38,840 bases of DNA, taken from Conidiobolus incongruus B7586. Taxonomy: Eukaryota > Entomophthoromycota > Entomophthoromycetes > Entomophthorales > Conidiobolaceae. Below are positions 1-10,790 of this stretch, piece after piece (within the stretch, counting starts at the first letter, position 1; each line of letters starts with the position of its first letter). Location: positions 1-38,840 of the forward strand of contig JNEM01010535.1 of the NCBI GenBank assembly GCA_000697335.1, given 5' to 3'. Made by a program: the position numbers and the translations under genes. The notes beneath the pieces were generated by a model. The model had not been told where the DNA came from. It did not search any database and saw nothing but the letters and a program-made list of their open reading frames with translations.

Positions 1-1579
1 GGAAATAATCTTAATAAAAAATTTATATAAATATTATATTTTATAATTAAAGATTTTAATTAGAAAAATACTTATAATATAGTTTAATAAAATATTTATT
101 AATCTAGCTTTTTAGAATATTAGGGCTTTATATACCAGAACTTATTACTAAGGTATTATAGCAGAATAACCAGAAAAAACCCTTTTATCTTTTTTACTTT
201 TTGGGTTTAAATAGTTAATTCAGTGAATAAAATATCTAACAAAAAATATCTTTGAATTTTAAATTAACAAAGACAACTCAAAATAAAAATAATATTAATT
301 TAACTATCAAATTCAGAAGGGTAGTTAATTTTGAAATACAATAATAAGGATACAAAACAATATATATTTAAAGAGTACATAGGTATTATAGTATTTTATT
401 GATAATTAAGATTTGTTTATTGAATGTTATAATTAAAAACTGGTTGTATAATGTTATTTGATTTTTCAGCTAATTTAAAAATGGCTTAAGAATAATTATA
501 TTTTTGAATTTATAATATTATAAAAAATATTGATATAAAGTAATTATTAAGAAATATTTGTTATTTTATATTTTGTTAAATATTAATTATAAAATAGTTA
601 AGATATAATAAATGATTTGGTTAAAGCAAACATATATCATGATAATATCATTATTTAAACAATAAGTAATTTTTTATAAAAAATATATTAGATTATGAAT
701 AATATTACTGTTCTAATTTTATAAATTTCTAAAAAATAAAAATTAAAAAATTGTAATCAAGGCATAGGGTTAATTTAATTCTAAAGGTAGATTAAAAAAT
801 TAATTGAAATTTGATTGATTAGATATATAATCGCGTTATTACATCTATAGAAATTGATATAAGTGAATTGAATTTATTTTTATCTAATCAGGCGAAACCG
901 AGTTTATTATTTAATAATTAAGAAATTATGGTTTAATAATGGAAATAGTTTAAAATTATATTTGATTAGATTTAATATCAATGTTATAACACTAAATTAT
1001 TTTAAAATCAAAATATGTGGATCTTGATATTTATCGAATATTTTATCAATGGAAATGGTATATTGAACTATATGTTGATATAATAGACTTATTCTTACTA
1101 CTCAGAAAACTTTCTCCTATACGGTAGATGATTTTTTAACCTTATTTGAATAAGAATATATTTTAAATAAATAAAGGTTAATATAATCTTTCTATACTAC
1201 AGATTAGATGCGCTTAGTTTAGTTCAAATAAAATAATATGATCTTAGGATAAAATATGAAGATTACTGACCAAATAAAAAATGTGCGTAAATTTATTCAT
1301 TTGATTATAATATGATAAAATTAAAAGATAAAAATTTCATTAGCATCACATAATAAAATGAGTTTTGGAAGCTCAATTTATTGTTTTACATAATGCTTTC
1401 AGTACCCTTAAATTAGAGAATATTTCGAATAGCTTTTTAGAAATTGAGTTTCCTACCCTTTTAGTAGAACTGGATTGTTCATTATCCTTGTCAGTAATCT
1501 AATAGTAATCAATCAATACTTTGAAATATCATTTAGAGTACTTATACTTTTAAATTACTAATTAAATCGATTTTTTCTC
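1..1579. other. AT-rich DNA without recognisable genes
   Basis: No reading frame of convincing length or protein-like content was found on either strand. The first 900 bases are very poor in G+C. Between about 1080 and 1580 the G+C content rises a little, which may be the far end of the decayed gene at 1580-3760, but I could not follow a frame there. Confidence 0.5.
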
Positions 1580-3760
1580 AATCAGTTAAGATGCTCTGAT
1601 TAGCTCTTCAGGGGAGGGGTGCTTTGTGACCATGTCACTAGCAATATAAGATGTAATACTTGGAATTAGCTGAAGTACTTTATAGAATCGATTTTAGATA
1701 TTGCTCAGGTCATTGGCTGAAACAATTTTCTTCGCATGAAGCTGTTCTACATTTAATTTCTGACCTTTATGGCTTGGTTTAGTTCTAAATGTAATTATGA
1801 GTAATGAGATTATAATTGTTAATGAGCTTACATGTAAGGAATAGTAGCGACAGTAGATGAGAATAATTTGATATAGTTCATGATATCTATCATATTATCC
1901 ATAAACACCAAGTTGACTGAAAATCAAATTTGGATATAGTTAAGAAAGTTTTCTAAATGCTGTATATTCTCAGGATGGTATGCTCTATTTGTGAATGTGG
2001 TCTGACTTGATTGAGAAGTAGCATTATTACTTTGATTATGAGAAAGACTTCTCAGCTGTTGTTCGAAAAATTTTTTGCTTTGTTTGTGGATATTTTTGAT
2101 TGTCTCATGATAATGAGTGATTAAAATTGAAATTGACTTGGGATATAAAGAGTTGATGAAACCTTTATTCTTGCAGGTGTAGCTATCCTTTTTGGAAGCT
2201 TGAGATAAAGACCAACCGAAAATGTTCAAATCATTGACAATGTCATCTACATTTCACCTAAGCAAAACTCTATTCATCTGAGTGATTTTAAACTGTTCTT
2301 CTGGTACTGGATATAATATCCCATCATTCTGGTTTACATAAATTTTGTAGCATGAAATACTCTAGGCACGAAGGAATCTGGCTTTTATCACATAATATCG
2401 TATCGATATCCAGAGAATTTATAGAATCGTTATTCCTTTTCCCAATTCATTACCTTCTTGAGTCCAATGAGACGAGTATTTTACTAAGTGATGCTTACAT
2501 GCGTCTTCTATATTGGGCTTGACCCTATTTAATTGTGTGACTCGTGGTTTGGATTGATTATCTTAATTGAATAGCGTTAAATAATGATATTCGTGGTTAA
2601 AATATTAATGATAACTTGAATTGTAGAGAAGAAAAATATTTGGATATTATAAACAGTTGAGGAAGTATGTGTCTGTCGAGAAAGCGGTGTATCGTTGGTG
2701 GGGTTTATACTTGAGTCCCAAAACCAAATTAAAATCCAGTACATATTGCCCATTGTGATATAATTACTAATATATTCAAATAAATATGTGATGCTGGTTA
2801 TCCATCGTCAACAATAATCACTTCATCTAAATAATTAAAAAAATGTATCAATGAATGGGATTGAATCATACCTGTGAATCTGGATTGAGTATTATTTTGA
2901 GAATCTAACTAGGGTAAAGAAATAGAGCAGTCAAATGAAGCGCTGTGAAAAGAGTCATTTGGTAGTATACCTTCATTATCAAGTTATTCACATGTAATGC
3001 TATTATTTTTAAGTATTTACTTAGTTTAGAGTGTTCTATCATTGAATTGAGCCAAGCCTCGAATTCATTTTGAGCGCTTGCGATGTGACCATCGATAGTT
3101 GTGCTTTGAATTTCGTCTGAATCGTTGATACTGGTATGATTATATCATTAGTATTGTCTTGATGGTTTTCTGAATTGCTATGTGATAAGTCAATAGATGT
3201 GTCGTTCAAATGAGGAATGGAATCAAAAGGCAATTGGGAGCAAAATGCATCTATCAAATTCAAGTTGTTTTCAAAGCTAAGTGAAAATTTAATATTTCGA
3301 ATATGATCATTAAAGACATGAAGATCATTATGATTCTGGGATTCAGATTGACTTGGAGAAAATGAAGAATGCAATGATTCAATATCAGAAAAAACATATT
3401 CATCATGATATATAAAGAGATGCTATATACTTGTTGAAGAATAGTTCGAGTGCTGAAGTGTACATGGTTTAGAAGGGGAGACCAGATCAACAATTTCGAT
3501 ATTGTATTGAATTTCTGTTTCCTTATTGATGAATAAAATGCTGACTTTGGTACTCTATATTCAACAAAAAATGGAGAATCCAATTCGGAACTATCGTTCA
3601 AGCTGTTAATTTCAATTTTTGAAGATGCAGATAGTGGAATATGAATAAGGTGTGGATTGGGATCAACATAAGATGTTTCAATACATGAATCTATTTTGAT
3701 ACTGATTAGTAGCCAATATCGATTATTACATATTTGCTGATGAGATACAATATAGTATTA
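1580..3760 (-). pseudogene. Decayed protein-coding gene, function not recognised
   Basis: This stretch is richer in G+C than its surroundings. The minus strand shows protein-like segments in changing frames: roughly 3420-3755, 3039-3415 (acidic and Ser/Asn-rich, with phrases such as SQLPFDSIPHLNDTSIDLSH), 2350-2840, 1924-2250 (with KSISILITHYHETIKNIHKQ) and 1600-1800 (with TKPSHKGQKLNVEQLHAKK). The segments are separated by frame changes and interrupted by several TAA, TAG and TGA codons. The amino-acid content looks like an ordinary cytoplasmic fungal protein, not a transposon polymerase or integrase. A spliced live gene is a poor alternative, because stops also fall inside the protein-like segments away from plausible splice sites. 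No family could be assigned. The breaks mean that it is probably not expressed as a full-length product. Confidence 0.5.
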
Positions 3761-4892
3761 AATGTTTCAATAGATTTGATTGAATTTATCCAGGGGTGGT
3801 AGGGTTTTAATCAAGTTGATTTAATAGTATAAAAAATTAAAGGATTCAATGATTTTGGTTTCAAAATTCTAATTGATATCTACCTTGGTCATTGGTTCAG
3901 AATATGAAATACCAATTGAAGAACTAAAAAGTTTAATATTTATATTTAAATTATTCCTTAATATTATAATAACCATATATTTTGTCAATAATATATTACT
4001 TCTATTAAAATTATTCTGATAGGAAAAATTTAAATATAGTTTTAACAAAAATAACAATAATTCTATAATATATAATCAAAATTTTAAACCATTATTTAAA
4101 TACAAAATTTGAAAAATATCTACAGTTGATTAAACTTCTCAGGTATCATATGTGAGTAAAAAAAATAATAGTTGGTTTAAATACAAAACACAATTTATTT
4201 AATTAAAGATAAAGTTGATTAGGATAATATATGATCAAAAGTGTAAAGTGAAATAAGAACATAGTATTGTTAGAGTCAAAAATAGTTTTTATTTCATTTC
4301 AGATGATATTCCATGTAAGATTGGGATAATCTGCAATTTGAGTTATTCAAATATTGAATTTTTAAGAATAAAAATGCAAGTAAGAAAAAGAGTATAGAAT
4401 CTTTAGTAATAATAATTTAACTTTACTTTATAATCATTAAAGTGGATTATAAAGAATAGATCATTTTATTAGTTTGAAAAATTTCAATTTTTCATTTTTG
4501 TTTATTAGATTTATTGATATTATATTAATATAACGGCGAAAAGATATGAATTTGACTATATTTCAATGATTAAAAATGTCCAAGTCAATCAATTTGAACA
4601 ATGTAAAATTAGGATAAAGTGCTGAAAACTGTATTGGTAGTGGTGTATTTTAATAAAAAATTGATGGTGGTAACCTTTGTTGTAGTATATTTGACTTTCA
4701 TATTACTGAATTTAAAATAAATATATGCTTTGAAACTGGTATTAAATTTACATCATTATAAATTAATTTAAATATTTCGATTTTGTAATTTTAGTAATAA
4801 GGTAATTATCAACAACTAATACGTTTTAATAGATAAATGAATATATTAATTTTATAATTTTTATTATGGTATTTTAATAATGATTAGATTAT
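3761..4892. other. AT-rich spacer downstream of FKS1
   Basis: This is the region past the 3' end of the minus-strand FKS1 gene and beside the decayed gene. I see only AT-rich sequence with runs of A and T that could serve as 3' processing signals for FKS1. A 62-codon minus-strand frame at 3869-4057 has low-complexity hydrophobic content and is not supported as a gene. Confidence 0.5.
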
Positions 4893-7800
4893 TTATGATT
4901 CAGAAGTAAATTCTTTGAAAAGTATACCTTCTAACGACTTTGGTACCCATCTTGAAGGTCTGATATTGTTGTTATACAATATATCACCAATAAACAAAGG
5001 ACCAATAATAATGGCTAAGAAAAATACAAATGTGACAATGAAAAGAATGCCGTATAATATACTAGCTCTTCTACGCTGAGCCCTCTGCCTTAAGGAAAAG
5101 ATAGGAGGGCGAATCTGACGACTTGGACGAAGCCAAAAGAGCATCATGGAATGCCATTTATCGATCAAAGGAATCAAAGTAAATGGAGCTAACATAAACC
5201 AAATGACATGAGCAACAATGTAATCCGTAGCAAATAGAGACAGTTCAATAATTTTACAAACAAATTCACGTAACGGTTGAGTCACAGTCATCCAACCCAA
5301 GCCAGCAGATACCCATTTTCCAGTCCACCAAGCAACATTGGCGCCATCGTGGCCAAATTCTCGAGTTAAGAAAAGGAACATTAATAACGAAAAGATGGCT
5401 CTTTGTAAAAACATAGAAGCAGTTAAACCCAATAGGGTATTTCCAAATTTCCAATTTTCAAAGAACCACAAGATGAGGAAGCAAATAACCAAATTCAAAA
5501 CAGCCCAAGCGTGAGCAATAGCAGCGATAATACCGCCGAAAGATTTGGCACATATGCTCATAATTGGACCTAAGAAGAGCGAAACAGGGAACAAAACAAT
5601 TAGAATACCAGCATTAAGAGCAATTGGGACAACAGCAACTATTGCGACTTTGACAAGTCCAGTTCCTCCAGCATATGGAACCAATTTATCTGCATTTGGT
5701 GGTGGAGTAGGATCTTCAGTAAACTGAGCACCTGTCTTGAGAAAAGTAGTCATCGGTCTAGCAAAGCAACCTAAGACAGAATATATGGCAATGAGGAATA
5801 TAGCAGTTAGGAAAGGGAGTAAGACTTCGCTAACAAAGATGATCAAGCGATTAGCTCGAGGAATGTGCGCACCGATCTTGCGCTCTTTATCACCAAGCTT
5901 TTTTCTCTTTTGACCAGTAATACGTGTACGGGCATATCTGCAATGAGCAATCCATGAATCCTTAGCAGAACTTGAGTTACCAGCTGACATCCAATGTAAA
6001 AAATTGCGATAGTCCAAAATAAACTCCATAAGAGAGAACTGGTGGGGATTGTAAAGCCAAGGAGATAAAATTAAACCCAAGCATGTAAACCAGAAGTAAA
6101 GCAAAGGTGCGGTAAATAAAGTAACGCAGCAGAACATTAAAAGTAGTAAGCTTCTCATACCAGAATAAATACTTGAACTTGCAAAACGAGAGTAAAGTGT
6201 AGCAAAGCTCTGTCGTGTTGTCGCAAAACCTCTTCCAGTACCAATGTAACGAGCACCACCAAAACTTAAATTGGAAAGAATCGAATGGGAATAGATTTGG
6301 GTTGTAAAGATTTCAAACATAGGAGCAAGTGAAGCAATTTGCTTACCAAGACGAGATGCCATTCGACTGAATCCTTGTTCAGAGAGCACTTGGAGAATCA
6401 AAGGAAGGAAGGTGATGAAAAAGACAAGGAATACGGATAGAATAGTACGTCGAACCCATCCAAGGATACTGTATTGATTAAGCTTAGGGGTGGTGGGGTC
6501 CCATTCAAAGGAATCTTCTCCTATTCCAGATGCAGTGCCAGGTAAACCGAGATAAAGAATAGCTGTACAGGCAATTGCTAGAAGGAAGACTTGGATAGAA
6601 AACATAATCATCATATTATTAATATGGAATCCAGGATGGGCATAAAAGAGAGTGAGGAATCGATCCAAGGGAAGTTGTGAATAGATGTAATAGTACTCTC
6701 TACTCAAAAGCTGTTCACCCATACCAGTACCGATCTTAGTGTTGAAGTTCAATACTGAGCAGAAACCAAGATCACGACCTTTACCACATTGAATATATTC
6801 AGAATGTTTGATTCTTCCACCTCGTTGGAAAGCATTCATACCAGCATAAATATCTTCATTAAGATGGAGTCCTTTCTGGGCCTTGCTGACACCACCACGG
6901 GTGTTCATGAAAATCATATTTAAGAAATCAGGGTGCCCATAATGAAGACGTCCACCAATTGTAGCCATGATACGATGCGTAAGGGTACCAAAAGTCTGTT
7001 CCTTACCAGCTGCAATGTCACCCAAAATACCAATGTTCTCCGAAAAGATATATTCACGAGCACCGATAATCGCAACTGGAGGAAGATCTTGGTCAAGTTG
7101 AGAGGGTGGCGCATAAGGAGAATGAGGGGGTGCAATATATTCATCAAATTCGGCTAATACAGAGCGGATCTTGAGTGCTTCTTCCAAGTAATTGTCCTGA
7201 TTAGCATCAATTACTTGAAGGTACTCACCTCTAGTAAAGATAATCGCGTGATTTTGATTGTCAGATTTACCATCACCAAGAATAGGATTTCCAGGAATTT
7301 GAATGCGGTAGCGAGGTACTCGGACGCCATTCTCGTCAGGCTCACAGTGTCCATCAATCAAACAACTGTACATGGTGGGAGGCTCGCCTTCAGTTTCAGA
7401 TGGTACTTCGTCCAAGTAAGCAATCTGCAAATCAGGGTAAGTTTTCAATAGGAACTCGACGTTTTCCTTTTCTTCCTTATTAAACTTAGTGAAGCGTTGC
7501 ATGGAAATCACGAAGTTGAATTTGCGACGGGACATCAAATCCAGCTCCTGCTCAAGCGCCTCGGTATTTCCTCCCAAGACATGCACCAATTCAGGGTTTT
7601 CAATTCGATGTAAAAGTTTAAGAGCTTTGGAATAATTCATGAAACCAGAAATGGTACGGTACAAAGTTTGGGATCTTAATGAGGCCCATATACGAGTTCT
7701 AAGAGTGAATTCTGGAGCAGCAGACTTGAACCCAATGCAATAAAAAGGAAGATCATCTGTTTTAGATTTTCCTGTGGCCTTATCAGCATCTTCTTCCAAA

Positions 7801-10790
7801 CCAAAGGATGGTGGCTCTTCGGACATGATAGAGTTTTCTTCAGCAAGGATCTTAGTATCTTTAACAAAGTTATCCCATTCAACAGCATACAAAGATTTCA
7901 AGTATTCCAACATAGTAACTCGAGTAAACTGATCATCTTCACGAATAATTTCTCTAAGGGATAACAAGATTTTTTCAGCATAATGAGGTGTGAATACAGT
8001 GAAAGTAGGCATGTTCTCAACAGGCAAAGGTTCAGGAATAACTGTAGATAAAGACGAGGCAAAGAAGGAGATACGACGCTCAGCTTCACTTCCAGGTGGG
8101 TAGAATTCAGCATTGACTTTTGTATCTTCTTGTGCAACAAAGAAAGTGGGGGGCTTGAGTTTCTTCTTACCCTCAACATCACTAGCCACTTGTTGATAGA
8201 GTAATTTCTGGACATGGTCAATGGAAATCAAATGATCACGATACATGGAAATCACAATCGCATTCCATACTTGAGAGCAAAGCATTTTTGGTCGAAGCTT
8301 GATTTCCATATTTGTGGTAGCTAGGATTTTGGTATAGATTCTTTTGGGGAGTCTGGAAAAAATATTTTTCCATGGAGAAAGTATGGAGATTCCCATCGTA
8401 AAAGCATGTGCAATACTAAACATAGAAGTCATAATAATGTACCAAAGATATGTATCCAAGAAGAACATAATTAATAACAATAAAGCCATAACCGCAATTG
8501 TGATATAGGGCATATATTGAACCACGTAGCCTTGCAAATAAGGATCTCTAGTATAAAATTGTTCAAAAGATGTTTCCTTATTGGTCAGTGCTCTTGCAAC
8601 AAGGAATAATGCTGTCATCGGATTTTTAAATGACAAAATCAAGGCCAAGTAACTTTCAACTATTTTAGCAATTGCAATACACGCCCACATCGAAAGAGAA
8701 GTCGCTCTGTTATGGAAAGATAAAGGTGAAAAGTCAGCAGTGAAAGCACGATTAATTAATCCGTTGTTGCTACTGTTGGCAAGAGTAAGACGAGGATTTC
8801 GAACGAATAGAGAATTGGGAGGTATTGTTGTGAGGATTGCAGTTGTTAAAATACCAATGACTAGAGCGACAATTCCGATGATTTTACAAAGATTTTGATC
8901 CCTCTTATATAAGAATATAGCAGCAGCACCTGGTATTACATTGGCCAAGAAAATCAAAAAGAGCATAAAGTAACGGTACATTAAGATTCGATAGTTTTTC
9001 CAGCTTTTCTGAACAAAGAAAAATTCAAAAAATGTGGCAGAAAGAGCAACTAATGCAGCAATTGCCCCTCCAAAAGAGATTGCTGCATAGCTTCTAGGGT
9101 TCGTATAATTCTGATCAGTTTTTGCTAGTTCATACTCAGCCTCTTCATAAAACATGATTGGACTATTATAAACCCAGAAAATGTAAAAAGTAGCCAAATG
9201 GAAAATCCAGATACGACTGAAGTTAGTAAGAGTATGAGCCCAGGTTCTTCTTTCGTAATAGGTCTTGATAAAGGATCGCTTATAGTTCACCTCTCCTAAC
9301 TTAGTCCAACGTTCGTGAGGATGGATCGACATCAAAGGGGTCTTTTTATCTGATAGAACAATACGATTAACTCCCTCCTTTGTCCAGAAGGTTTCATTAA
9401 TATCATCATAGCCAATGACCTGAGCATGATCTCTCTCTCTTTTCAAGAACTGGCCATTAACCACTTCATAATTTTGATCTCGAATATATTCGTATAGCGG
9501 TGTAATCACTTTGCGGAGATACTCTCCCTCTGGAACCGGTTGAGTGAGGTTTTGGCAGATTGGACCATGGTAATAGTCATAAGCAAGCTTGAATAAGAAA
9601 CAAAGACACTCGGGCAAATAACGGATATTAAGAGCTTCACCCCACAGACATAGATAAAGAGCAATTTGAAGCACACGTTCGTGTTGAGTGAGTTTGCTCA
9701 TCTTGTTACGCCACCATTCTTCGAGGGAATCGGCCATCATCATCTCCTCGACCTCTACATTATGAGAATCCTTTGCATTGGAGTTTTGTGAGTCAAATTG
9801 TAAGGGTGAGTCCTTGTTGAATTCGGCAGCAAAGTACCATTTGCGATAATTTGCATATTTTCCACCAATATAATCAGCATGGAGGGTCAGAAGAGCCATT
9901 GTAGGAGACATTCGGGAAGCACGGGAATCGAGCAAAGTCATGAAGGCATCGTATTGATTGCGAACATTGTCCTTTTGGAACCCAAATTTATCACCAAGGT
10001 CATTGAATATATCCAAAATCTCTTCCTTGGATAAAGGCACTTGATGTTCGGCGCACCATGCAGGCCATGGATAGTCTTTAGCCAAAGAACGATGGCCAGG
10101 AAGATCAAAATAGTTTGTCTGTCCATTTGCTTCAGAAACCCAAGAGCTAGCACGAGAAAATGAAGACACCGAATTTAACCCAAATTGGGGTTTTCTGCTT
10201 TCGATTAAAGCAAGTAAGGATTCTGTTGAAGGAGCGTAGCGCGCATATCTACTATCAGATAATTTGGGATTGCGAATAGCACCAAATAAATCTAAATTTG
10301 CAGCATATCCAGACTGCGAATTTGGAATCATTGATGAGCGATTGGAATGAATATCACTACGAGCCATAGAATCTACTTCAGAATCTGCATAGCGGTGAGT
10401 ACGAGGAGAGTGGCGGGGTTGACCCACATCTGGATAATAATTTTCCGAAGTTAGATGAGCATCGCGACCACGGTCTCCTTTAACCAATTCGGCATCAAGC
10501 ACAGGTGATGGTTGTTGGGGATGACCTCTAACATGAGGAGAGTCGAGGGAAGAATCTGAAGAATAGTAAGGAGAGCGGTTGGAAGGATCACCTTCATAAT
10601 GATCTCTCTCGTAATAAGAGCTTTCATCCAAATAATTGTTTAAAAATGAATTTTGTTGGTTATCATAATTAGGATTTCTAGGGTCAAAACTATCGGTTGA
10701 CATATTCTGGTTGTAGTAGTTATCGTTATTAGGATAACCACCCCCTCTTTGCGGCGGGCGGGTATTAGGATTATAACTTTCGTTTCTCAT
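4893..10790 (-). CDS. FKS1: 1,3-beta-glucan synthase catalytic subunit (FKS family), 1965 aa
   Basis: This integral plasma-membrane enzyme polymerises UDP-glucose into the 1,3-beta-glucan of the cell wall; in known fungi it is activated by Rho1 GTPase. Residues 1-200 are a disordered Asn/Ser/Tyr/Pro/Arg-rich tail. The FKS1 first domain follows, from about 237 (PWPAWCAEHQ) through LYLCLWGEALNIRYLPECLC near 378-400. A first cluster of membrane helices starts near 517. The large cytosolic glucan synthase domain carries GDGKSDNQNH near 1172-1181, GRLHYGHPDFLN near 1278-1290, QCGKGRDLGF near 1335 and GTGMGEQLLSREYYY near 1352-1367. Many C-terminal helices end the protein. The length fits the family (yeast Fks1 is 1876 aa). 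An in-frame stop directly before the ATG fixes the start. The gene is a single 5.9 kb exon, although neighbouring genes have introns. Echinocandin hot spot 1 (716-724) is unusual: the phenylalanine equivalent to yeast F639 is alanine. Hot spot 2 keeps WVRR at 1445-1448. Confidence 0.97.
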   Translation of the reverse strand: MRNESYNPNTRPPQRGGGYPNNDNYYNQNMSTDSFDPRNPNYDNQQNSFLNNYLDESSYYERDHYEGDPSNRSPYYSSDSSLDSPHVRGHPQQPSPVLDAELVKGDRGRDAHLTSENYYPDVGQPRHSPRTHRYADSEVDSMARSDIHSNRSSMIPNSQSGYAANLDLFGAIRNPKLSDSRYARYAPSTESLLALIESRKPQFGLNSVSSFSRASSWVSEANGQTNYFDLPGHRSLAKDYPWPAWCAEHQVPLSKEEILDIFNDLGDKFGFQKDNVRNQYDAFMTLLDSRASRMSPTMALLTLHADYIGGKYANYRKWYFAAEFNKDSPLQFDSQNSNAKDSHNVEVEEMMMADSLEEWWRNKMSKLTQHERVLQIALYLCLWGEALNIRYLPECLCFLFKLAYDYYHGPICQNLTQPVPEGEYLRKVITPLYEYIRDQNYEVVNGQFLKRERDHAQVIGYDDINETFWTKEGVNRIVLSDKKTPLMSIHPHERWTKLGEVNYKRSFIKTYYERRTWAHTLTNFSRIWIFHLATFYIFWVYNSPIMFYEEAEYELAKTDQNYTNPRSYAAISFGGAIAALVALSATFFEFFFVQKSWKNYRILMYRYFMLFLIFLANVIPGAAAIFLYKRDQNLCKIIGIVALVIGILTTAILTTIPPNSLFVRNPRLTLANSSNNGLINRAFTADFSPLSFHNRATSLSMWACIAIAKIVESYLALILSFKNPMTALFLVARALTNKETSFEQFYTRDPYLQGYVVQYMPYITIAVMALLLLIMFFLDTYLWYIIMTSMFSIAHAFTMGISILSPWKNIFSRLPKRIYTKILATTNMEIKLRPKMLCSQVWNAIVISMYRDHLISIDHVQKLLYQQVASDVEGKKKLKPPTFFVAQEDTKVNAEFYPPGSEAERRISFFASSLSTVIPEPLPVENMPTFTVFTPHYAEKILLSLREIIREDDQFTRVTMLEYLKSLYAVEWDNFVKDTKILAEENSIMSEEPPSFGLEEDADKATGKSKTDDLPFYCIGFKSAAPEFTLRTRIWASLRSQTLYRTISGFMNYSKALKLLHRIENPELVHVLGGNTEALEQELDLMSRRKFNFVISMQRFTKFNKEEKENVEFLLKTYPDLQIAYLDEVPSETEGEPPTMYSCLIDGHCEPDENGVRVPRYRIQIPGNPILGDGKSDNQNHAIIFTRGEYLQVIDANQDNYLEEALKIRSVLAEFDEYIAPPHSPYAPPSQLDQDLPPVAIIGAREYIFSENIGILGDIAAGKEQTFGTLTHRIMATIGGRLHYGHPDFLNMIFMNTRGGVSKAQKGLHLNEDIYAGMNAFQRGGRIKHSEYIQCGKGRDLGFCSVLNFNTKIGTGMGEQLLSREYYYIYSQLPLDRFLTLFYAHPGFHINNMMIMFSIQVFLLAIACTAILYLGLPGTASGIGEDSFEWDPTTPKLNQYSILGWVRRTILSVFLVFFITFLPLILQVLSEQGFSRMASRLGKQIASLAPMFEIFTTQIYSHSILSNLSFGGARYIGTGRGFATTRQSFATLYSRFASSSIYSGMRSLLLLMFCCVTLFTAPLLYFWFTCLGLILSPWLYNPHQFSLMEFILDYRNFLHWMSAGNSSSAKDSWIAHCRYARTRITGQKRKKLGDKERKIGAHIPRANRLIIFVSEVLLPFLTAIFLIAIYSVLGCFARPMTTFLKTGAQFTEDPTPPPNADKLVPYAGGTGLVKVAIVAVVPIALNAGILIVLFPVSLFLGPIMSICAKSFGGIIAAIAHAWAVLNLVICFLILWFFENWKFGNTLLGLTASMFLQRAIFSLLMFLFLTREFGHDGANVAWWTGKWVSAGLGWMTVTQPLREFVCKIIELSLFATDYIVAHVIWFMLAPFTLIPLIDKWHSMMLFWLRPSRQIRPPIFSLRQRAQRRRASILYGILFIVTFVFFLAIIIGPLFIGDILYNNNIRPSRWVPKSLEGILFKEFTSES

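Noticed and set aside
3260-3601. A 113-codon minus-strand frame as an intact small gene
   Set aside because: Its second half is an out-of-frame shadow of the neighbouring protein-like segment. It is better read as part of the decayed gene at 1580-3760.
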